Assembly: GCA_947165685.1 (NCBI GenBank)
Contig: CAMVBK010000015.1
Location: 1-64,000 of the forward strand
From: F23-D06 sp947165685
GTDB taxonomy: Bacteria > Bacteroidota > Bacteroidia > Bacteroidales > WCHB1-69
Reading direction: 5' to 3'
DNA length: 64,000 bases
A model generated the notes under the pieces. That model searched no databases and was not told the DNA's origin. It saw only the letters and a list, made by a program, of their open reading frames with translations. Shown here in pieces: positions 57,413 to 64,000 of this stretch; position 1 is the first letter of the stretch; each line of letters starts with the position of its first letter. Position numbers and translations under genes: made by a program.

Positions 57413-57820
57413 ATGAAAAACATCTTGCTTACATTGGCGATTGTGCTCGCCGCCGTTGTGGTTTCCGCTCAGATGACGTTCACCGTACAAGGACCGGAGA
57501 AAAAATACAACCAGATCCGAATCGTGAACGAGACCTCCCAGACGAATTTCAAATGCCGTGTCCTCATCCTGAACGAGGACGGCAGCGACTCGAAGGAGGT
57601 CTATGGCGTTTATGAATTGAAGGAGAAGGGGGATTCCGACTTCAACACGAACAAGATTCTGCAAGGCACAAAGCTGAAAATCCAGAAGCCCAAGGGTTTT
57701 CCCGTAGAACTGGACTTCAACGTTGAATACAAGAACATTCCGCTGTTCGACATCATCATCATACACCTCTTCGACAAGGGCGCGGACGCGAACGCGGCCC
57801 CTTCGGAAGAGTTCGAATAA
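57413..57820 (+). CDS. small secreted protein of unknown function
   Basis: A 135-residue protein: signal peptide MKNILLTLAIVLAAVVVSA, and then a beta-rich domain (MTFTVQGPEKKYNQIRIVNE at about 21-40) with an acidic tail EEFE. No recognised family. It follows the DUF6029 gene by 58 bp on the same strand, last in the run. Confidence 0.7.
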   Translation: MKNILLTLAIVLAAVVVSAQMTFTVQGPEKKYNQIRIVNETSQTNFKCRVLILNEDGSDSKEVYGVYELKEKGDSDFNTNKILQGTKLKIQKPKGFPVELDFNVEYKNIPLFDIIIIHLFDKGADANAAPSEEFE

Positions 57821-58106
57821 GCTGCGGGGGAAATCACCGCGGATTTGTGCGGGAAAGAATCTCTGCAAAATAGCACGGGTTTGCGCGGAAGGGAAATACT
57901 GCCTCTGCCGCGCAAAACTGTATTTGGGGGTGTTATTGAGACGGGATAACTCGAAAGCCCGAATCTCCTTGGGAAAAAAGGACCGAAAAACTATGCTAAT
58001 AGACAATTCATTAAATTAATCAAGCAATGAGAAAAACAAGACTCTTTCTGGCATTCGCAGCCTCTTTAGCGTTGCCCCCGAAATCGCCCTCGGAAATCTC
58101 AACAAA
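57821..58106. other. intergenic region with a repeat fragment and a short signal-peptide-like frame
   Basis: At 57845-57890 it has a stretch with GAAAGAATCTCTGC and GCACGGGTTTGCGCGG, similar in reverse to the GC-rich start of the RHS arms at 30.2 kb. At 58027-58134 a 35-codon frame starts MRKTRLFLAFAASLALP, like a signal peptide whose gene is otherwise missing. Neither supports a functional gene. No promoter element of the TAnnTTTG form was noted. Confidence 0.5.
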
Positions 58107-58142
58107 CAAAAAAAGCCGTGCGCCCCATCCCTGAGGCGCACG
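58107..58142 (-). terminator. intrinsic terminator of clpB
   Basis: On the minus strand, stem CGTGCGCC / GGCGCACG around CTCAGGGATG-type loop, then GC and seven T. Lies 31 bp past the clpB stop. Confidence 0.9.
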
Positions 58143-58173
58143 ACCTTTCTATTCACTACTCACAAATCACAAA

Positions 58174-60771
58174 TCACTTCTTGTAGAACACGAACTTCCC
58201 GTCCTCCATGGAGTCCACCACGATGGTGTCGCCGGAACCGAGATCGTCGGAGAGGATCAGCTTCGAGAGCTCGTTCATGATCTGCTTCTGGATGACCCGC
58301 TTCAGCGGACGTGCGCCAAACATCGGGTCGTAGCCCAAGTCAGCCAGCAGCTTCATTGCGTAGTCGCTGAACTCGATGTTCAGGTTCCGCTGCGCCAACA
58401 GCTTGCGCAGGTTGTCCAGCTGCAGATTGATGATGTCCTTAATCTCGCGCTTCGACAGCGGCTGGAACATCACGATCTCGTCGATACGGTTCAAGAACTC
58501 CGGTTTCAACGTCTTCTTCAGCAGCTCGTTGAGTTCCGCTTTCGTCTTCTGGAAGACCTCGTCATTGGACTGTCCGTTCGGGTTGGCGTAGTTCTCCTGA
58601 ATAATGTTCGAACCGAGGTTCGAGGTCATGATGATGATGGTGTTCTTGAAGTCGGCCACCCTACCCTTGTTATCAGTCAACCGTCCGTCGTCGAGCACCT
58701 GCAGCAGCACGTTGAACACATCGGGGTGTGCCTTCTCGATCTCGTCGAACAGAATCACGGAATAGGGTTTGCGGCGCACCTTCTCGGTGAGCTGGCCGCC
58801 CTCGTCGTAGCCCACGTATCCTGGAGGCGAACCGATGAGTCGGGAGACCGAGTAGGATTCCTGGAACTCGCTCATATCGAACCGCGTCATGGCCTCCTCG
58901 GTGTTGAAGAGGTACTCGGCCAACGCCTTGGCCAACTCGGTCTTGCCCACGCCGGTGGTGCCCATGAAGATGAACGAACCCAACGGACGGCGAGGATCCT
59001 GCAGACCCGCACGGCTTCTGCGGATGGCGTCGGACACGGCCTCGATGGCCTCGTCCTGGCCCACCACACGTTTGTGCAGCTCCTCCTCCAAGTGCAGCAG
59101 TTTCGATTTCTCACTCTGCATCATCTTGGTTACAGGGATGCCGGTCCAACGCGCCACCACCTCCGCGATATCGTCGGCAGTGACCTTCTCGTCTATCATC
59201 GCGTGGCCGTCCTGCAGCTTCTCTAACTCTTCCTGCAACTTCACAATCTGGTCCTCATCGTTCTTGATCAGGCCGTAACGCAGTTCCGCCACACGGCCGT
59301 AGTTGCCCTGGCGCTCCTGCTCGGCGGCCTCCAACTTGTAGGCCTCGATTTCGTCCTTGCAGTGCTGGATTTTGTCCATAATCTCCTTCTCGCTGCGCCA
59401 TTTGGTGGAGAGAGCGTTGCGTTTCTCCTGCAACTCGGCAATGGTCTTGCTCAGCTGCTCGACCTTCTTGTCGTCCTTCTCGATTTTCAACGCCTCGCGC
59501 TCAATCTCCAACTGGGAGATACGGTGTTGCACGTCATCCAATTCCTCCGGCACGGAGTTGATTTCGAGTTTCAGCTTGGCAGCGGCCTCGTCGATGAGGT
59601 CGATGGCCTTGTCGGGGAGGAAACGGTCGCCGATGTAACGCTGCGACAGCTCCACCGCCGCGATGATGGCCTCGTCCATGATTTTCACCTGATGGTGATT
59701 CTCATACCGCTCCTTCAAGCCACGGAGAATGGAGATAGCGCTGTACTTGTCAGGCTCCTCGATTTTCACCGGCTGGAAACGACGCTCCAAGGCTTTGTCC
59801 TTCTCGAAGTATTTCTGGTACTCGTCGAGGGTGGTGGCGCCGATGGAACGCAGCTCGCCACGCGCCAAGGCCGGTTTCAGGATGTTGGCAGCATCCATAG
59901 CGCCCTCGCCCGACGCACCCGCACCCACGAGGGTGTGGATCTCGTCAATGAAGAGGATGATCTCGCCGTTGGACTCGATGACCTCGTTCACGACGCTCTT
60001 CAGACGCTCCTCGAACTCGCCTTTGTACTTGGCACCGGCAATCAAGGCGCCCATATCAAGGGAGAAGATTTTCTTGGTCTTCAGATTCTCTGGAATATCG
60101 CCACTGACCAAACGCTGGGCCAATCCTTCCGCGATAGCGGTCTTGCCGACACCGGCCTCACCGATCAGAATCGGGTTGTTCTTGGTACGGCGCGACAGAA
60201 TCTGCAGCACACGGCGGATCTCCTCGTCACGACCGATGACCGGATCGAGTTTGCCCTTCTTGGCCATCTCGTTGAGGTTCTTGGCGTACTTGTTCAGGGC
60301 GTTGTAGGTCTCCTCCTGGTTCTCGCCGGAGACTTTCTTGCCGTTATGCAGCTCCGCGATAGCCGCTTTGAGTCCTTTTTCGGTAACACCGGCGTCCTTC
60401 AGCATCTGCGCCGCCTGCCCACCGGCCATGAAGATACCGTAGAGCAGGTGTTCAAGTGCCATATACTCGTCGCCGGAGCTGTCGCAGAACATGGCGGCTT
60501 TCTGCATGGCGGTCTGGGTGGTGCCGCCGAGGTAGATTTCGTTACCGCTGCTCTTGGGCAGACGGTTGATCTCGCGCTCCACCGCCTGCTTGAGCGTGGC
60601 GGGGTTGCACGACTGCTTCTTCAGCAGGAAGGGGACCACGTTGTCATCCGTGTCGAGCATCGACTTGAGGATGTGCAAGGTGTCCACCTGCTGGTTCTGG
60701 TTTCGGGCCGCCAGCATCTGGGCGTTCCCGATCACCTCTTGGGTTTTTATCGTTAAATTATTCGGGTTCAT
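58174..60771 (-). CDS. clpB: ATP-dependent chaperone ClpB
   Basis: Hsp104-type disaggregase of 865 residues. N-terminal ClpN domain (MNPNNLTIKTQEVIG... LHILKSMLD), first AAA+ module with Walker A GEAGVGKTAIAEGLAQ (about 204-219) and Walker B LFIDEIHTLVGAG; the coiled-coil M-domain (about 400-530) that marks ClpB against ClpA/C; second module with FMGTTGVGKTELAKALAEYL (about 600-619) and VILFDEIEKAHPDVF. It has GYVGYDEGG, the pore loop. ATG 60771 gives the family start; the 26 codons before it in frame are not conserved. Works with DnaK in protein rescue after heat stress; no CIRCE or sigma-32 site was seen. Confidence 0.97.
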   Translation of the reverse strand: MNPNNLTIKTQEVIGNAQMLAARNQNQQVDTLHILKSMLDTDDNVVPFLLKKQSCNPATLKQAVEREINRLPKSSGNEIYLGGTTQTAMQKAAMFCDSSGDEYMALEHLLYGIFMAGGQAAQMLKDAGVTEKGLKAAIAELHNGKKVSGENQEETYNALNKYAKNLNEMAKKGKLDPVIGRDEEIRRVLQILSRRTKNNPILIGEAGVGKTAIAEGLAQRLVSGDIPENLKTKKIFSLDMGALIAGAKYKGEFEERLKSVVNEVIESNGEIILFIDEIHTLVGAGASGEGAMDAANILKPALARGELRSIGATTLDEYQKYFEKDKALERRFQPVKIEEPDKYSAISILRGLKERYENHHQVKIMDEAIIAAVELSQRYIGDRFLPDKAIDLIDEAAAKLKLEINSVPEELDDVQHRISQLEIEREALKIEKDDKKVEQLSKTIAELQEKRNALSTKWRSEKEIMDKIQHCKDEIEAYKLEAAEQERQGNYGRVAELRYGLIKNDEDQIVKLQEELEKLQDGHAMIDEKVTADDIAEVVARWTGIPVTKMMQSEKSKLLHLEEELHKRVVGQDEAIEAVSDAIRRSRAGLQDPRRPLGSFIFMGTTGVGKTELAKALAEYLFNTEEAMTRFDMSEFQESYSVSRLIGSPPGYVGYDEGGQLTEKVRRKPYSVILFDEIEKAHPDVFNVLLQVLDDGRLTDNKGRVADFKNTIIIMTSNLGSNIIQENYANPNGQSNDEVFQKTKAELNELLKKTLKPEFLNRIDEIVMFQPLSKREIKDIINLQLDNLRKLLAQRNLNIEFSDYAMKLLADLGYDPMFGARPLKRVIQKQIMNELSKLILSDDLGSGDTIVVDSMEDGKFVFYKK

Positions 60772-60868
60772 TTGTCTTTTCTCCTTTCTTGTTTTTTCAT
60801 AACGCGGCAATAACAGCAAATATGTTGCCAAGCGGAGGAGGACTGACAAAATGGCAGGCCGCGAGAGA

Positions 60869-63800
60869 TCAGAGGGAATAATACGCCTGATATTTTCGGA
60901 AATACCGCCAATAGTCCGGCGTTTCGAGTTCTTCGCAAAGTGCCGCGTAGTGCACCTGGTAATAATGACGCATCTGCTTGGTTACCTCACGGTCGCGCTC
61001 GATGCCCGCCGCTTCGGACGGTTCGTCGTAGGGCCGCACGCGCTTTTCCACTTCGATGAACATCTCGCCGCCCCGGAACATCAGTTCCTCCTTGGGCAGC
61101 ACATGGCCCATGCCGTGGAGGAAGACCGGCAGGATGTCGGCGCCCAGCTCGCGCGCAATGGCGAATGCCCCCTTGTGGAAGCGCAGAATGTCACAATGCG
61201 GCGAGCGCGTGCCCTCCGGGAAAATGCAGATGGAATAGCCCCGATCGTAGAGGTCGCGCAGGCGCGGGAGGTTCTTCTCGATGCCGTCGCTCGCCGGATA
61301 GCACTCCGCCTTGCGAATCACCAACCCATAAAACGGGTTGCGCCACACCCAGTCGTTGGTCAGGAAAACCACCTTCGGCGTGAGCGTCATCATGCAAAGC
61401 AGATCCAAATGGCTCTGATGGTTGGCGACAATCACCGCCGGCTTCTCGAACGTCTCCCCGACTTCGTTCCGCATCCGGAAACCGATATGCGGCAGATGAC
61501 GCACGATAAAATTCGCCATATTATATAATAATGTATGAAAACGAAGCTTCTTCGCCTCGGTGTTCCGCCCGAAAAGGAAGAAAAGGGCGGTGAACGGGAT
61601 CAAAATCAGGAAAAACAGCAGAAAGCAAACACCGAATAAAACAGTGTAGGCCAGCCGTTTGAACGTCACCGGGGTCTCCCGCAGCCTGCCGTTTTTCTTG
61701 GTCAGCCAATCGAAGACGACCGGCGGCAGGAAAGAGGCCATCAGCACCACCGTGGCCATACCGATGACCGTCACCAAGGCCAACGAGCGCAACGCCGGGT
61801 GCTTCGCCACCACCAGACAGCCGATGCCCGCAAACATAATGAGCGCGGAGATGACAACGCTGTGCTTGTAGGAGGCCAACCGGGGCTTGCCAGTCTTGTA
61901 TTCGTAAAGCAGTCCCTCGGTGATGAAAATCGTGTAGTCGTCGCCCTGGCCGAAAATGAACGTGGCCAAGATAATATTGACGATATTAAACTGTATGCCA
62001 GTGAGTTGCATAATCCCTAAAATCCAAATCCAGCTGACCGCCAAGGGCAGAAACGCCAACAGGGCCAGCTCGATCCGGCGGAAAGAGACCAACAGGAAGA
62101 GGAAAACCACGATGCTGCACACCAACCCGATGTAATTGAAGGAGTTACGGAGCATATCGACCATTTGACGCCCCACGTCGCCGCCCGAGAATGCAAAGGT
62201 GGTTTCGCTGCCGTCGAGCAGGCGGTGCACCGCCTCGGGCGCATCCGTCTTCACATAGCTGATAATCCGGCAGCCTCCGTCGGCGAGCGGATAGACATAC
62301 TTGTTCTCGAACGGCTCTATAATATCAGCAAAAGACTCTATGTCAGGTATTTCGCATTTTTCCGACACCATCGTGAGGAACGGTTGGAAGGCCTCGTCGG
62401 AGAAACCCTGCGCCAATGCTTCGCGCCGGAAGTCGCGCAGAAATGCCTCTCTTTCGGCATCCTGCCAGAAGGCGTTCCAACGCTCGGAGGCCTCCCGGCA
62501 CCGCTGCTGCGAGGGAAGCATCTCCCCCACCCCGCTGACCGATGCCACCGCCTTGCAGCCATGCAGTTTCACCAGCATGGAGTCGTGACGATCGACGGCC
62601 TCCTGCAATGTACGGCCTTCCGCCACGGCATACATCATGTCGGAAGACTGCAACTTAGAGAGAATCAACAGGTTATCCCGCTGTGACGGTGTCATGTAGT
62701 TGATGTTCGACAAATTGCTGTCAAACGAGGTTTTCCGCGAAAAATAGCCGAAGACAACCGTGAGCAGCAGTCCGGCGAGGAGAATCCACGGGCGGGCCTT
62801 GCTGCGCGACAGGTGGAAGCCTGTCCATTTGCCGAAGAGGAGGTGTTCGGAGGGGGCCGGGCGGCTGCGCATCAGCTGCGGCAGGAAGACCAACACGAAG
62901 AGGATGGTGCCGAGCAGCATCAGCGAGGCGAAGAGGCCGAGGTCCTGCATGGCGCGGGCATCGAGCCAAAGCAGGCAGAAAAAAGCCGCCACGGTGGTGA
63001 GGTTACCGATGAACAGGGGCAAAACCATCTCACGAAGTGCCTCGCGCCGGTCGCCGCACTCCTTGTACTGGTCGAGGAAGTGCAGCGGATAGTTGGCCAC
63101 GATGCCGACGAGCACCGACCCGATGCCCAGCACGATGATGGAGACCCCGCTGCGAATCAGGAACATGCCGGCAAGCGAGAACAAAGCCCCGAAAAGAATG
63201 GAGCCGCCCACCCAGAGGATGTCGGAAAGACGGCGGTAGTGAAGCAGCAAAATCAAGAGTATCAGCACGATGGCGATGGAAACGGCCAGAATTGAGTCAC
63301 GCTTGATCTGCGTGGCGTTGGCTGCGGCAATCAGCGGCGCCCCGACGGCGGCGATTTCGATGCCCGGGACCTCCCGCTGCACCTCTGCCATCACCGTGTC
63401 CAAATAGGCCGACAGCCGACCGTTGTGGAAACTCTCGTTCGCCCCGTACGGGGAGTCGAATGTCAGGATCCCGTGCTTGCCGTCGCTCGTAAACAGGTAG
63501 CCGTCAATTACTTGCAGCGCATCGTTCAGTTTCAGCGAATTCAGCCGTTCCAATGCCGGGGTGAAAAGTTGCAGCGGGTCGCTCGGAAGGGTGCGCATGA
63601 ACACGCCGGAGGTGGGGAACATCAGCATACGCTTGTCCGCCGCCAACCTCTCCCGAACAACGCCAGGTGCTTTCAGAATCGAATCAATCCTTTGGTAGTC
63701 AGATGCTTCCAAAAGATACGGTAAATGATTATAGACCGCGTCCATCAAATCGAAGACCTGCGTTTCATCGACGGTGACCGTCACATTCTCCCCTTTTCCG

Positions 63801-64000
63801 TCCTCCGCCAAGCGGTTGCCGAGGAGCTCCATGGCCTCCTGCGCCTTCTCCACGTCCATGGAGTCACCCTTGCCGGAAAAGACAACGACGATCTGGTTTT
63901 GGGTGGCGAACTGCTGATAGACTTCCTGGTATTTCCGGCTCTCGTCGCTGCGCGGCAGGAACTTGGCAATGTCCTCCTCATAATGCACCCGCGAGGCAAG
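60869..64000 (-). CDS. MMPL/RND-type exporter fused to a PlsC acyltransferase (5' end outside window)
   Basis: An open frame of 1043 codons that leaves the window without a start, so the true N-terminus (a membrane helix and more) is missing. Visible: a periplasmic loop, then VSIAIVLILLILLLHYRRLS and further helices (first MMPL half to about 390), a second periplasmic loop (about 430-640), a second helix set (about 645-770) with FIFGQGDDYTIFITEGLLYE, and at the C-terminus (about 830-1039) a 1-acylglycerol-3-phosphate acyltransferase domain with NHQSHLDLL (HxxxxD) and CIFPEGTRSP. Such fusions belong to lipid or aryl-polyene/flexirubin export in Bacteroidetes, suggesting that a lipid-linked product is acylated and exported. 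It is about 31 kb from the ACP-KAS cassette. Confidence 0.9.
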   Translation of the reverse strand, partial: LASRVHYEEDIAKFLPRSDESRKYQEVYQQFATQNQIVVVFSGKGDSMDVEKAQEAMELLGNRLAEDGKGENVTVTVDETQVFDLMDAVYNHLPYLLEASDYQRIDSILKAPGVVRERLAADKRMLMFPTSGVFMRTLPSDPLQLFTPALERLNSLKLNDALQVIDGYLFTSDGKHGILTFDSPYGANESFHNGRLSAYLDTVMAEVQREVPGIEIAAVGAPLIAAANATQIKRDSILAVSIAIVLILLILLLHYRRLSDILWVGGSILFGALFSLAGMFLIRSGVSIIVLGIGSVLVGIVANYPLHFLDQYKECGDRREALREMVLPLFIGNLTTVAAFFCLLWLDARAMQDLGLFASLMLLGTILFVLVFLPQLMRSRPAPSEHLLFGKWTGFHLSRSKARPWILLAGLLLTVVFGYFSRKTSFDSNLSNINYMTPSQRDNLLILSKLQSSDMMYAVAEGRTLQEAVDRHDSMLVKLHGCKAVASVSGVGEMLPSQQRCREASERWNAFWQDAEREAFLRDFRREALAQGFSDEAFQPFLTMVSEKCEIPDIESFADIIEPFENKYVYPLADGGCRIISYVKTDAPEAVHRLLDGSETTFAFSGGDVGRQMVDMLRNSFNYIGLVCSIVVFLFLLVSFRRIELALLAFLPLAVSWIWILGIMQLTGIQFNIVNIILATFIFGQGDDYTIFITEGLLYEYKTGKPRLASYKHSVVISALIMFAGIGCLVVAKHPALRSLALVTVIGMATVVLMASFLPPVVFDWLTKKNGRLRETPVTFKRLAYTVLFGVCFLLFFLILIPFTALFFLFGRNTEAKKLRFHTLLYNMANFIVRHLPHIGFRMRNEVGETFEKPAVIVANHQSHLDLLCMMTLTPKVVFLTNDWVWRNPFYGLVIRKAECYPASDGIEKNLPRLRDLYDRGYSICIFPEGTRSPHCDILRFHKGAFAIARELGADILPVFLHGMGHVLPKEELMFRGGEMFIEVEKRVRPYDEPSEAAGIERDREVTKQMRHYYQVHYAALCEELETPDYWRYFRKYQAYYSL

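Noticed and set aside
59362..60756. Plus-strand frame of 464 codons antisense to clpB
   Set aside because: Shadow of clpB; no promoter, no motifs, composition of antisense translation.

Overview
The window comes from a member of the Bacteroidetes, most likely order Bacteroidales, with moderately high GC in its core genes. Four lines of evidence support this. Upstream of many genes there is a -7 promoter element TAnnTTTG, and twice a TTTG about 22 bp further up, which is the Bacteroidetes promoter form. Start codons are preceded by A-rich leaders rather than Shine-Dalgarno sequences. Secreted proteins carry type IX secretion (T9SS) C-terminal sorting domains, and a PorT-like barrel is present. 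Family content also fits: GWxTD, DUF1573, DUF6029, a LuxC-like reductase, Mpl and a short malic enzyme. The genus cannot be read from the sequence.

Left part, 0-30 kb, is ordinary core genome: a Na+/solute symporter, an acyl-CoA reductase, malic enzyme, a heptose-phosphate-type kinase, PorT, glycyl-tRNA synthetase, a GWxTD protein with a sugar transferase, a HerA/YjgR ATPase, asparaginase, a T9SS-exported C10 protease, MnmA, a deacetylase and glycosyltransferase pair, a rhomboid operon, AroA, a BatA-type protein, GreA and free-methionine sulfoxide reductase. From 25.9 to 30.1 kb lies a small acyl-chain cassette: an acyl-CoA/ACP ligase diverging from ACP, a full ketoacyl synthase, a chain-length-factor-like ketoacyl synthase and an EmrE-like four-helix membrane protein, with coding overlaps throughout the last four.

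The accessory region, 30.1-40.6 kb, is the unusual part. It begins with a tandem array of displaced RHS toxin tips and candidate immunity genes: two cassettes with full tip ORFs that share a ~390 bp homologous arm, then two more reduced to toxin scraps with their immunity genes kept. After it come prophage and toxin-antitoxin debris: two 97%-identical N-terminal fragments of a phage tape-measure gene, a phage structural-protein fragment, a HigBA-like pair, a nucleotidyltransferase fragment, a PHP gene that looks shortened at its 3' end, and a PIN toxin with a one-base frameshift. A tRNA-Gly(CCC) gene stands at the right edge. AT content rises sharply inside the toxin tips.

Right part, 40.9-64 kb, returns to core genes: YchF, NifU-like, Mpl, DUF1573, an ECF sigma factor with a membrane partner and an outer-membrane barrel, PyrD and PyrK, a 1063-residue secreted amidase, a Sua5-CoaD-TlpA-DUF6029 operon, ClpB, and an MMPL exporter fused to a PlsC acyltransferase that runs off the window.

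A pattern running across the core regions is short tandem repeats of changing unit in the leaders of genes. On the coding strand they nearly always read as low-G, A/C/T-rich runs (AACCCAATA, ACTTAG, ACAATA, AACCTATT types) ending at or near the start codon. The leaders of glyS and the rhomboid gene, 15 kb apart and on opposite strands, share the same two-part design.
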